Assembly (NCBI RefSeq): GCF_037975245.1
Contig: NC_092565.1
Coordinates: 2,677,499 to 2,741,498, forward strand
DNA from: Apostichopus japonicus
Lineage: Eukaryota > Echinodermata > Holothuroidea > Aspidochirotida > Stichopodidae
Direction of reading: 5' to 3'
Length of the DNA: 64,000 nucleotides
The notes beneath the pieces are model-generated. The model worked only from the letters and a program-made list of their open reading frames with translations. It did not search any database and had not been told where the DNA came from. Position numbers and translations under genes: made by a program. Every line of letters begins with the position of its first letter. The stretch's first letter is position 1. This document shows positions 9,455-21,699 of the stretch, piece by piece.

Positions 9455-12400
9455 TGTGACAAAAACATGATATTGTATATCTGCTCTCAACAATACACAT
9501 CGTGCTTAATAATTCTTTATTATTATCATCATCGTCTAGGTATTCATGTCTGTTTAAGTTATCTTTGACACTAAATGCCCATTATGTAGGCTATACAATA
9601 CTCAACTTCGAGTCAGTTAGTCTATTGGTAGTGTAGAAAGAAAAAAGCCAGCAATATAGTTTTCTTAAAACGCATCGTTTCTACACAATTTAGTGAAGAC
9701 TACAAACTAAGCCAATTCAAGAACGATGACATCACGGATAATATTCCCCATCTCAATTTATCTATACAATATCACGTACATGATTACACCGTATGAAAGG
9801 GCTAATGTATAGTCTATAGAAATGGCTCAAAATGTGTCTAATTTTCTTCTGAAAACTTAAAAACATTTCTTCTGACGAAGTTCCCTGACCCCTTACACGG
9901 GAGTCGGCTTCAACGACCCTATAGCGCGCAATAGACACTCTTTTATAAGATCCTTGAATTGCCTCTTGATATAAATACGTATATTGCTTAGCATTTGATA
10001 TGATGTATATAATTACTTAAGACAACGTTGTGGTCTTTAATAGTTTTATTGGTTAAATGTAAATGACGAAAACATGGTGAATACCTGTAATTAGAGAGTG
10101 TTGGAACTTCCACATGTCTCAAAGATTTATCTAGATTAAATAACACTGGTCAAGGTATGGTATAATTATTAGTGACGGTTTTCATTCGTTGATACCGCTA
10201 TCCTGTGTTTTGTAATTGCAGCCTAGTAATAATGTAGCCTTCGGAATAAAAAAAATCAAACACAATAGGACTATGTTGATTATGCCAGTTTGACATATTC
10301 ACTTATTTCAAAGAAAGTTAAACATATCGAGTAAGCCTACATTGTGTGTATCTACCAAGAGTGTGAGAGAGAAACTTGTTTTTGGAACAACTTAGGCTTC
10401 ATTTCTTCACGGTAGGTTGAAGGTACTTTGAGTGTTAAGTAGTTTATATGTTAAGCATATATAATACAGATAAAAAATATGTTATTGGAATTTCTACAAC
10501 AACTTTATTCTCTGCATGCATGAACACTACGATTACACATTTAATTTGAACTTTTGAGATGATTCTGATATTGTAAATATTAACCTCTTTTCTCATATTT
10601 GTAACGATTGTAACCATTCCGTGATGTTGTGGTTCCTTGGTATTGAATATTTACAAAACTGTTTCACGTAAAATGTAATTGCGGAAATGAATATTGACTC
10701 TCGAATTGATGAGTCTGTGCGAAATAATCTATATATTGAAAAATCATGCAAACTTTCCCTATTGTTTGGATATTCTTTTTTTTTTACAATTTGGTCACTT
10801 TAAGTCTTGTGTCTAAGCAACTACCTGTATGAAACATTGTCAAAATATTTATATTACAAAAGCGGTCAACTATTACCAAAAATAGAGCATAGTTTGCTAA
10901 ATAATCAAGATAAATGGGAGCCATGGTGGAGCATGAGACACATGTTCCTTCAGTTTTGTTGAAACGAAAATCATGTAGCCTCATTCAATAAATAAATTAA
11001 TTACAGTTTTGGTAATGAATAATGTCCTTGTAGTATTTGAAACGTAAAGAACTGTAAGAAGAAATTAAGAAAAAAAAATATTAATTAAAGGGTGCCGTTT
11101 TGTGGGAAAAAATCAATGTTGGAATTTGCGGTATAGAATATAAGAGCGTCCATGTAATGAGAACGTTTTGAGATAAATTTGCGGTTTGCTTCTTCAAATC
11201 TGCAATTGAATGTGTGACCCCCCCCCCCCCCCCCGCCCGATTGAACCCTGTACTAACGAATATATCAATGACATTGATCGGTACAAGGACCATCTGAGTC
11301 AAGTCAAGTTTTTGTTATTCGTTAATAATTATGAATGAATAAAATATTAAAAATGTTACTGTAAATTTCGTCCGGCCTTCTTCATCATAAATAGTCCAGT
11401 CCACTCTAAAAAAAAGTCATTCTTAGAAGAAAGTAAACACGAGAACTATTTGTAATGGTTTCTCCTCTTCTTTTAGACTTACTCTCTTTCAAATTGTCGA
11501 TCAGCAGATCAGATCAAGTAATTAGACGAAACAGATTAACATTCTTCTCCTAACCAAACCCGTTCGACCCACCCACCCACCCACACCCTACGCCCCTCCC
11601 CCTCCCACACCCAACCAACACCCAACGCCTTCCTCCTCAGATCCAACACAGTATGATCAGGCGTTGATACCCTCAGATGATGAAAGAATTAGCATTTGCA
11701 GTATCTCCGAGTTTATACGTTATGAGAATGCAAACCGGCAAACTATTCCTATACACATACATAGCATTTATCAATGAGATTGATACATATTTGCATTATA
11801 TAGAAGTACCATTTGACCTCGCACACTTTCTTCCCAGTCAGCATGTTACCCACATCTGTTGATAGGTTTTGAAATATCCATAATAATTGTGACGATTCTA
11901 CAACCCCCAGATAGGTGTCAATAAAACAATGGATTAGCTCACAATAAATTACTAGTGACAGACTATCACGTTTTTCTATACGGCTTTTCCTTTCTGTATA
12001 CAAGTAGATATGTTATCTGGAAACAGGCAGTGCGGACAAACGTGCATGCATGTGCCTACATTTCCTACATTCTTGACTATATTACCCGAATTTCCAGCGT
12101 TGAAATTTGTAAATTAACTTCTTTGCACCATTTGACAACTTATACTCATTATAATTGTTAATTTTGTTCTAAGCACTCGAATATTTTGTTAATTCGTTAA
12201 ATAGTTAATCGTCAAAGGTATTAATATCATTGGATAAATACTGCCTTTTTTTAAGCTACTTGCTATCAGGTACAAGAAAATATCGAGTTCGTCCCAAGAG
12301 TAGAATGTCACTAAGAATGATGACGATATAAAATGCTTGTAATAAACAGCATAGTTGTCATTTTAGAAAGATGTTTTTGAAAACGAATTCTTAAAAAATA

Positions 12401-12915
12401 TTGAATGTAATAATGAAATAAAATGTAGAAATATTATTATCAAAAGCAGAAAACAACGGTAGTCTGGGCATGTATGGTAACGAATAGTCCAAATATACTG
12501 TTGAATGATCTCGGTGTTTCAGCAAAATCTCGACTAACTATTGAGATGTTGAGGGAAGAAGTCAAAACTTCGACGAACTTTGGGGTGTTGGGGAAACTCA
12601 TTTTGACGGTTAGAGGTGAATTTTTAAGTAGGCCTATGGAAATTGAAGCGAGGCATTCAGTTCAATGCGGTATCTAGTACGATGCAAGTAAAGTATTGTG
12701 TATATTTATACATGTTCGAAGTTCTTTTTGTTATTGAGGGGGGGTTGGGGGGTGTCGGCCCTGCCGTCCCTGGGCTAGAAGCGGTGCTTTAGCGAATATA
12801 ACCCAGCCATACATTTACCAAATAAGAGTTGAAGATGAATTTAAGACACACGTCCTTGTTCATATATACTTACACACACGTAGCCTATCACTTTATGATC
12901 CCATCCCAAAGAGGA
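9455..12915. other. No gene recognised
   Basis: AT-rich sequence with a C-run at 11218-11234 and a CCCACCCACCC/CCCTCC-rich block at 11570-11630. None of the short frames has recognisable domains or splice context. Confidence 0.5.
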
Positions 12916-12919
12916 AGGC

Positions 12920-12995
12920 CACACCATATCAAAACACACCATATCAAAACACACCATATCAAAACACACCATATCAAAACACACCATATCAAAAC
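12920..12995 (+). repeat. 15-bp tandem repeat, five copies
   Basis: The unit CACACCATATCAAAA is repeated five times without spacers. It encodes HHIKT repeats in one frame, which I regard as incidental. Confidence 0.95.
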
Positions 12996-12999
12996 CAAA

Positions 13000-15070
13000 G
13001 ATTCAAACTGCCCTAAAAAGTTAAGTTCACAGTGCCACCGTTGGTCCGAGGAGGGTAGACGTTTAAATCATTCTTCTGCAAAAATAGCCAATGGTGGTAA
13101 GAAACCTCACCTCCAGTATATTATTACACGTAGGTATGAGATTACAACAGCAACATAGAAACTGAAACATAAACATAAAAATAAAAATTAGAACTGGACA
13201 AACAAAATTTACAACAAAAGGTTCTGAACCAGTCAGATCAAAGGTACAAACACTGGCTTCTTTGCTCATTCTCACGTTTGTTCATAATTCATATAGTCAG
13301 TTTCCCGATAATAATAAGTATTTACCCGAAATGAAGTTAAAAAGGTACCATCACATCACCAGCGAAATATTGAAAGCAAATTACATTAATATTAAACATA
13401 TCAACAACAACAATGAACAACGTGAATAAGTTTATCCTAAAAACTAAACACGATAAACTATATACATAACTGAAGTAGGCCTATACACTATCGGGACAGG
13501 AATCTCTACACCGAGTATCTTCAGATCGCAAAGGGGGTGACGAATATCGCAAGACTACTACTTCATATATACGCGACACTTTCATTAAACCCACATGTCC
13601 GCATCCAAATGCACATAAACAGCGCCCTGTGATTGAATGTAGATACATAGCTCTATGACCAATTTGGACATTAATGTAAATCCTCCCATGAAACTGAATC
13701 ATGATTTAGTATGTTAAAGTAACATCATATTTACTGTTAGTTTTTTATTGTATTTTACGTTAGAATACAAGCAGCCGCGACGCCGAAGTTAACATGTAAT
13801 TTAAGCAGTTCGTTCAAATCGTTTTTTTTTTGTTGAGATTTTTAAGTGGTATTTTTCAAAACGTTAATTCACGTCTTTAGAATTCCTTTAAAGAAACGTT
13901 TTCTACTGTCAAAAGGTTCCTTTTTAGCTCATGATATACTTTTATTGCAATCAATTCATAAATCGGCTATACCTATTTCGTGTAACTACGAATGGATACC
14001 AAATTTTATTCAACTGTAACTACTAACTGTTAGGCGATTTACAGTTTTGCAAGTAACAACTACTTAACAGTCAACTATATATCGATGTCTATTTGAGATG
14101 AAAGCTTTGTGAACACTGTCACTTTAATATGAGCTTAAACAACAACAATTTGAAAGCAATAAACACATGCATTTATATCAATGATATCAACATATAATAA
14201 TATATCATAACACTGGAGGACAATGTTTTAAGATAAGAAAAGATGAAAGTAATGAAAAGATTAAACTAAAAATGATAAATAGGTTGTAATATTGAGGAAC
14301 GAGTCAAATTTTACAGACATAATGTTCACAACTTCCCGAAAATAGTAAGTTGAAAGTAGTCGAAGGTTTGACATAAAATCGTCGAAATTTCGAGACAGAG
14401 ACTTCAAAAAAAAATCTTTTGGTATGAAAAGAAATCAAGAAAAAGTCCTAACAAGTTCAAGAAGAGTAGGGGGATAGTCGAAATTTTGAGGAGAAAATTT
14501 AGAAATTTAGCACCCACCTGGGCCTTTTACCTGACCCAAACTGCAGTTGGTGCTCTAGTTTGCTTTTGACTTCAAAGAGAACAAATTTCAAGGAATCGTT
14601 GTCTCACCCGCCCCCGTTTTGTTATGTAAGATAATGGCTAAAATGGAGTCGGAAACTCATCTAATAAAATAGACTGAATTTAACAAATGCAAAGCACTGA
14701 GTAATTAAAAGGAATATAATGCGTTGAACAAATTTGAGCTTAAACTGCTTAGCCTATTTTACGAGCTCTAACGAATGGCAGAAAGTTGATAATAAGAAGA
14801 AATTGGAATATCAATCGCTACAGCTATACGTTCATGGAACCGATAACACTTCCTTTTGACACAACCTGATACGCAATTACACATTTTGTTCGTAACATTT
14901 GAGGTGATTCACGTATACTGATGCATACAGACATACTTGGACAGCTTGTACTCAATGGTGAACTCTTGGAGTCTTGGTCAACTTTCTTTCATTACAGTCA
15001 TGTTAGCTATTTGAAAGTCTCCCCAACAGCCAGTCAATCATTTACATTTCACAAGTATCCATGTTTCCTT
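13000..15070. other. No gene recognised
   Basis: Sequence downstream of the MYND/DUF4470 gene on its minus strand. Nothing with domain similarity is visible. Confidence 0.5.
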
Positions 15071-15071
15071 G

Positions 15072-15077
15072 TTTATT
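15072..15077 (-). terminator. AATAAA overlapping the stop codon of the MYND/DUF4470 gene
   Basis: On the minus strand the last codon and stop read GAA TAA ACA, so the stop TAA is inside an AATAAA hexamer. If used, the 3' UTR would be only a few tens of bases. It may be coincidence. Confidence 0.3.
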
Positions 15078-16671
15078 CAGTGACTGCTCGATACCATTCT
15101 AGTGTTCTGACATCTCCCTTCAGCATATTCACTGTGCGAACAGCCACTCGTCGGTTAAACGGGACAACAAGATTCCTCCCCTTTCGGAAGTCCCGCATAA
15201 GCAACCCTCGACGATTACTGACATCCGAGATTTTAGGAAGTTTTCCCTTGCCCTCTGCTTCAGCGTACTTGTCACCCCTCAAATAGTTGATGAAGAACGC
15301 AGTGTTGTTGTAGTACTCGTGAAAACAACTAGAGTTTCGAGAATTTAGATCACTTATGCTTACGTTGCAATCTATCATTCCTCTCAATGTTACAGTTATT
15401 ACGGTCATTTCGTCTGTTGGCCAAACCGCATCATCGATACCTACATACCAATTAAATGTTTCTGTAAAGAGAGCAGCATGTGGATTTGTCATACTAAGGA
15501 ACGGTTCTAGTGCTTCGAGAACGTTTCCTACTCTGACATAGTCAATTAAGTTTGAAGCAAATATTCTGTCAAAGCCTCCTTCATATTCAGGGCGATTGAT
15601 GACAGATCCTATGAGTGAGTATTCAGTTGTACTGATGAAGAATGAAAGTCGTTGATTTCGAATCATTGTCCGAGATTTGGCAACTAAGTGAGTATTAAAT
15701 ACGTGACACATTGCACTAATAGAGTCATACGTTTTGAATTGAACCATATCCAAATAGTCCCACATTTGAAAAGGAATACAATCAGATCTAATGCAGTAGG
15801 TAAAGTCGTAACTTGACGGCAGCCTCATGGCTGTAGTTAGTAAAGATTCCCGTCCCCTGCCAGTGAACGTCGGGTTGTAGTGCGTCACCGTATTCTCCGC
15901 GTGTGCTTCGGGTAGTATAACACCATCATCAAACCACTTTTTTACTGAGGAGGAATGTTGTTGTGGCACGTCATGCAATAGACTCTGTATACCGACGCTG
16001 ACCATTGGATCAGAATCAAATATGGCCTTTCTCTCCTCAAAAATGTTAGCGCAGGACTCAGTCCCAATTTGGCAGGAATACCTTCTCCATCCGTCCCAAA
16101 CCTCACGCATTGCTTTATATGATTGCTCATTGACGTCAATCATTCCTCCAGACTCCATTTTCAAATGTAAAGAATTCATCTTAATGAGCTTTGAAAGAGT
16201 CTCCTGGAGTAGCAAGTAATCTTTACGAGGGAGTTGAAATGACAACCATATTGTAGAAACATTTGAAACCTCCTCTGCTTCACAGGAACTAATCAGGAAG
16301 AGTAGAAGGACATTTCGTGCCATAGGGAAAGGATCGAGATCGTTCAAGACAAATCTGAGACTACCATTAAATTCGCCTGGCAGTGATTGGACAGTTTTCA
16401 TCACGTGACGCAAATCACCACAAGCTGGCAACAAAATGCTAAAGTTTTTTAGGACACTCTGTCCGCTTTTCATTTCGTTACTTTGTAGGTTCAAGAGATC
16501 GTTTGGAAAAGAATTACTGAAATAGAATGGGTAGTCACCCATAGACGTTATCGGTCTGGATGCTACTTGTTTAACGATCTTCTGCCATTTTCGACACACT
16601 GGTTTATGTTTCGTCCAATCTCTTCGTTGACATTCTATGTTGCAATACCAAACAGAGTAACAGCCAGAACA
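15073..16671 (-). CDS. Exon 2 of the MYND/DUF4470 gene
   Basis: Codes for 532 residues after an acceptor at 16672-16673. It begins inside the second MYND finger with CSGCYSVWYCNIEC and RRDWTKHKPVC, which restores the zinc ligands missing from exon 1. Confidence 0.88.
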   Translation of the reverse strand, partial: CSGCYSVWYCNIECQRRDWTKHKPVCRKWQKIVKQVASRPITSMGDYPFYFSNSFPNDLLNLQSNEMKSGQSVLKNFSILLPACGDLRHVMKTVQSLPGEFNGSLRFVLNDLDPFPMARNVLLLFLISSCEAEEVSNVSTIWLSFQLPRKDYLLLQETLSKLIKMNSLHLKMESGGMIDVNEQSYKAMREVWDGWRRYSCQIGTESCANIFEERKAIFDSDPMVSVGIQSLLHDVPQQHSSSVKKWFDDGVILPEAHAENTVTHYNPTFTGRGRESLLTTAMRLPSSYDFTYCIRSDCIPFQMWDYLDMVQFKTYDSISAMCHVFNTHLVAKSRTMIRNQRLSFFISTTEYSLIGSVINRPEYEGGFDRIFASNLIDYVRVGNVLEALEPFLSMTNPHAALFTETFNWYVGIDDAVWPTDEMTVITVTLRGMIDCNVSISDLNSRNSSCFHEYYNNTAFFINYLRGDKYAEAEGKGKLPKISDVSNRRGLLMRDFRKGRNLVVPFNRRVAVRTVNMLKGDVRTLEWYRAVTE

Positions 16672-19066
16672 CTATGTAAGAAAAGAATCAATACTTCATT
16701 AATTATTTGTAAATGAAATAACCATTCATTCTGTTATGTCCGTGTTGATTGTAATTACTAAATATGAGAACGAGAATTACACTACAGCTCCGTTTAGAAG
16801 ATATGGAACACTGAATCATGTCATATGTTAGGCTCATATAATCTTAGCGCGAAAAACAACCTTGCCTAGCGACTAACAGTAGATTAAACAACTCCAGATT
16901 TTGAGCGCTGATTGATCAACATAGCAACCTCAGCCACCCAAGTGTCGCACTTATTTCTACTAGCTGCATCCACATGTAACTAGTATATAGGTACACGCAT
17001 CCCAGGCTTTCTATTTGTAGACTCTATTTCCGGTGTAGCATTAAAAAGTGTCCGGCCGGACCATACTTTCTAAGGAAAGATTGTCCAGCCAAACTAATAT
17101 CATTGGAAATTTGGTCCGCAACGATACCATAGGATATGTAGTCCCCATTTGAAAATGTCACAAAAAGGAAAATTTCCCATATAAATGTTTCAAATTAGGT
17201 GATTGTCAGGTCGTTGGGTAAGTTTAATTCCATACTGAATATGCTAACAGTTTTGAAGTTTGCTGGTTTCATTTGTATCATTACATGGAACATTGCGCGA
17301 TATGTACATCACAGATTATGATTCATACAAAGACGTTCCCTTAGCGTTAAGGGGGAGGGTGGGGTGGGGGGTGTAGGATCACGTTACTACAGACACTGTG
17401 TTTTATGCTTATATCCATTGCTCGTCACAGTTCGACATTTACAGACAAGCGCCCTTATTGCTAATTCTTTCCGTGTTCCACTTAACTTACATCAATGTAC
17501 AATATGGTGACCACCATCCTAGTCATACACTATTACTAAGTCTGATGTTATAGATACGCATAGTACTGATAGACTAGGCTACATTAGCACCGTATAAGAT
17601 ATACGAAGCAGAATTCATCGCCTGGACCAACTGCTACCTTTCTATACCAAATAGTCTGGAACAGTAGGTCAGTTACCGTGTGAAATTGTTTATATTTTCA
17701 GTGATTTGCACTACTGTTTAACCCCCATACCAACAGTATGTGTACTGCAAAATCGCCGTACGATCGTATGTAAGAATGCTAGCCTAAGTACGACAAAGGG
17801 TACACTGCATTACGTACGTACGTGCGAAATGTACAAAGCGTGTTTATTGTGGCACATTATGGTATTCCCCACGACAGAGTACCATCGTCGTAGTCAGCAA
17901 AACCATAAAATTGTAATTTTTCGCAGAATATTGTTTTCTAGTTTACAAGAGATGAATCATATGATTGATTAGTTTGACTGTTTACAATTAAAGTCTTCAA
18001 ATACTTATATAATTAAACAAACACTACACACAAAATTACGACCTTGGTCATGTGACAAAGGTTGCATATCAATCAGGTAATACATAGCGATCTGTCAATT
18101 GGCTTTCGTAAAAAGGGATGTCGAGTCCGATAAAACTACTGAAACAATCGGCACTTTTCATATGGTTGTAAATATTACAAAATATCTTATCTAAAACCGT
18201 TTGCCCCACATCAATTACATTCGTTTTGGCTAAGTAAGAGCGTTGTGAGTAAGATAAGGATATTATCCTTTGATAAACGACTTTATATTTTATTTTGTAA
18301 ACCTCAGTCCGACAAGAAAACTTAACGAAGTTGATGTATTTAGTGTTGCTGCAAAGATAAATGTCTCCATATACATAATCTTGGTACCCCAAAGTAAAAC
18401 AACGCTATAATTGCAGGAAAGAGTCGGTTACCCCACAAATGACACAACAAACCACGTAGTTAAGGGCCCCTCAGTGGTACCGAATAGCAAATACGACAAC
18501 GTTTCCATATGTGCTAAATTAAAATGCTCAGTTTTTATATTCATTTCCTAACTGATTCATACATATCTTATCAAAACAATCCTTAATACTTGTCACGAGG
18601 CAACTCAAAGAGAGCTTGAGCATATTGTATCAATTAATAAGATATGTACTTTAAGAGTATGGTTTACTACATGGGCTGAGAGGTATTCGACCATATTGTC
18701 TCATTGGTATTTACGAAATTTCCGTAATGGCTTCTGATACCTTTTGTTACCTCCCATCGATCTTTGACCTGAACAACATGAATCTAAACGTGGCAATAAA
18801 GGCACTGAAACCCTGCAGCAATGAATCACGCTATCTTTACAAATAAAAGAAGCTTATACACATACCTCACTTTTAGCGCCAACCTTCTGACAACATGCAC
18901 AACTTTTGACAGACCAGTTTGGGCATTCAACGCTTTTGTGACGAACTGCATCATTTTCTCTGCATTGGTTAGTACAATATTCTGCAATACCACACGAATC
19001 ACAGTTGACAGGACTCCGACGTAATGCTTTACTGCAACGCCAGCAGAAACCTTCTTTAACGTCCAT
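15073..19066 (-). CDS. Tandem MYND zinc-finger and DUF4470 protein, about 599 residues, two exons
   Basis: Two coding exons join in phase 0: 19066-18866 (ATG at 19066, donor GTATGT) and 16671-15073 (acceptor TTACATAG, stop TAA). The product starts with two MYND zinc fingers. Finger 1 spans C8 to C48 (CWRC, CDSC, YCTNQC, RHKSVEC). Finger 2 spans C56 to C93 and is split by the intron (CACC in exon 1; CSGC, YCNIEC, H89, C93 in exon 2). DUF4470 follows at about residues 143-200 (FSILLPACGDLRHVMKTV, FVLNDLDPFPMARN). The long C-terminal part has no motif I recognise. MYND fingers usually bind proline-rich partner peptides; DUF4470/MYND proteins are widespread in invertebrates but their function is not known to me. 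Probably cytoplasmic or nuclear, since no signal peptide or membrane segment is seen. The frame is intact throughout. Confidence 0.85.
16680..18865. other. Intron of the MYND/DUF4470 gene
   Basis: 2.2 kb without recognised genes. A G-rich block lies at 17350-17372. Confidence 0.7.
18866..19066 (-). CDS. Exon 1 of the MYND/DUF4470 gene
   Basis: Begins at the first in-frame ATG (MDVKEGFCWRC) and ends at a donor GTATGT directly after GAG (phase 0). It carries a complete first MYND finger and the first CXXC of the second. Confidence 0.85.
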
Positions 19067-19079
19067 TTTCTATAATAAT

Positions 19080-21600
19080 GCAAACCTAAGGAAAATAATT
19101 AGTCAACGTGTGGATGTGTAAGTTGCAATTATTCGAATGATAAATGGCTATTCGCAATTTGACATCATGTAATATTCCACAGTTAATAAAATCTCTAGGC
19201 CTGATTGGTGCAAAAATTATATTCTTTACCACGTTTGGTTAGTTGTAAAATAAACTCATTCCCAAAAATTCAACAATTGCTTATAGTACATTACAATCAG
19301 TTGAATGCTTGAGCAAAGTTGCTAGTGCATGAACAAAGTTGTTAGGATCTATTTTTTCCGTTTTGTTTACCCAATTGTCATAACACATTTGTGAAAATAT
19401 CATAAATTTTCACCTTTCATGGCTCTGCCTATCATAGAAGTTAACAAGTATAACAAAATCATATCACTAAAGCTTACAAAGACATTCTTAGCTGCATGCA
19501 TGCGACAATATAAAAATGCAATTAATGGACTATAGCCTAGCCTACTGCCATAGGAAAGTGGTACTTTATACTGTATGTAACAAATTCAGATTCATTGTGG
19601 TTGCTGAGATATTGAATGCCTGATAGTACCTATTTTAGGTGTATCATATTCTCTACATGCCAACCTCACTGCGGAAAGAAAACTTAATAAACCAATCTTG
19701 ACCAATGAAGTGGCCATGTAGTATGTACAATAATGGGAATATTCTATTTTCAGACACTGATATAGATTGTAATTAAATTTCAGTGGCACTTCAGCTATAA
19801 CTACCAATTCTGCAGCCCAGTTTTTTCTTGCAAAAAAAGATGATATTTCCTTGATCATGAATTTTCTTATTTCTTTGATGGTGCTCATCTTGGCAGAGTT
19901 AAAACCACACAAAATAGTATGTCTAGTTTCTATTGGCAACTATCAACGTGGATGTTACAAGGTATACGTTCAACGTTGCAAGATGTGCCAAGAGGTCAAA
20001 TGATTATTGTCCTGTCTTAGGAACAAGTCTCCACAGCATTCCTATAACTGGATTATGGTAACAGGAAAATTCTCCAGCTGTTCTAATTGTACAGGTTGTC
20101 CACAACATGAGGGACAGTTCAAGTTTAGTTAATGTCACTCTGTCTGGACAAATAAAATATTTACAAGAATAAAAGTAGTGTGTATAGCCATAAATTCTGG
20201 TCTTAACCCTTCAAATTGTGCTCAGACATTGCAAATGAACATTCAAGATGATTGAATAGTTTGGTAAACTTCCTCCAGTGTGATAATAAAAAATAGTTTA
20301 AGAATTTTGATTAAAGTGACCATATTTGAATATCTAGCATAATTAGGGCCGATACAGCGTACCTTTAAACCACACTTTGGCATATAACTGCAGAGCAACC
20401 ACAAGTATGGGCGTATAGTTGTAAGTTGGTGGTCCCACTTTTCTGGTTTAGTGGTTTAAGTGTTTGTACATATGGTACACTATGGTTTATAAAACATTTA
20501 CATGTATATGCAAAGTAACAATAATTGGCTCCAGTAACACCCTGTTTTGATCAGATATCCCACTAGTTTTATCTAGATCTATGTACATAATAAATCAATG
20601 GAAATAAAACAACAGTCAAGGCACACTCTGCAACTTGTAAATGTTTTTGAAATTATGATAACCTAATTGCTGTCTTCTTTTCTTAACGTTGTCTTCTTTT
20701 CGTTTAGGATGTAACTTGATAAAGACCCACGGTTCCCGTCCTATCATGAGTTTTATGCACGGATGAAAGTTCATGTTGGCTAGGCAACTCTCGTAGACCT
20801 ATAAAGTACAGTTACCATAATTGCTAAATCTTACCCACTGTGTTGAAGAAAAACGGCTACAATGAAGTTTTAACCTTTGTTTAAGTTCGTAATCTTTTAC
20901 CTCTGCAATTATTTGTTGTTGTAGCTGTTGCCTGTCCTGTACCCGCCCTCCGTTGGGGAGGAATTTAGGTTGATGCGATCTCTCCCTCTGTATTAAGATT
21001 ACTATGAACAAGATATGGTTTAAAGAAATCGTAGTGCATCGGTGATTTCGTGGTCTTTGTGTAACACAAGATAAGTTTGAACAGCAGACTCTTCGTCGTT
21101 TACATTGCGCTGTCCAGTTCCAATGCGAAGAATGTTCGCAATGTAGGCTACTCTAACGTTTACAATCGGACAGTTCTACGAAGCCTATAAGCTTCCCGGT
21201 ACTACATTCAGCTCTGACAACGATTCCGCATTACGTCATTCACCAAATTGATGCGTTCGTACAAACGGTGCCTTTGGTGAAAAGTAGTGTATCTGAAAAC
21301 TCCCTAACTTAGAAATTAAAAGCGATCTGTGTATTTCCAGCAGTTCAAATATAGACCACGAAGCTAATGGCAGTTACAGTGACCAAGAGGATGAAAGAGA
21401 GCCTTAGAAAGAAGGAGAACGATCTTCATATCTTGAAGTAGCCTAAATTTATCAACGTCGTTATTCGTTTAACATATATCATGCACAAATATACATGCTG
21501 AATGCTGCATATGATAGGTAGGTGGGTGGGATCGATGAACACGTCAATAAGCTTATAGTCTATAAATAAGAACCGGGATTTCCGTTATAATTGCGCAATG
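19080..21600. other. No gene recognised; one exon-like frame at about 20901-21011, minus
   Basis: Upstream of the MYND gene. A minus-strand frame QPKFLPNGGRVQDRQQLQQQ followed by IIAE meets a donor-like GAG/GTAAAAG near 20900. It has a Gln-rich, non-random look but no known domain and no partner exon, so I do not call it a gene. Confidence 0.4.
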
Positions 21601-21657
21601 CGCCGAGTACGGTCATTTATGCAGGGTGCTGTTAGACAAGCTCCCTGATTGAACTAT

Positions 21658-21699
21658 GTTATAGCAGGGAGTTGTTATGGAAAAACTCCCTGGTTATAG
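21658..21699. repeat. CAGGGAGTTGTT palindrome, copy 1, with 7-bp direct repeats
   Basis: A 28-bp hairpin at 21665-21692 with arms CAGGGAGTTGTT and AAAAACTCCCTG, flanked on both sides by GTTATAG. A weaker relative (CAGGGTGCTGTT..AAGCTCCCTG) lies just upstream at 21621-21647. Confidence 0.8.

Noticed and set aside
12920-12995. CRISPR-like direct repeats
   Set aside because: Units are contiguous with no spacers; a simple tandem repeat in an animal genome.
19592-19939. 115-codon minus-strand frame upstream of the MYND gene
   Set aside because: No recognisable domain and no supporting splice sites.
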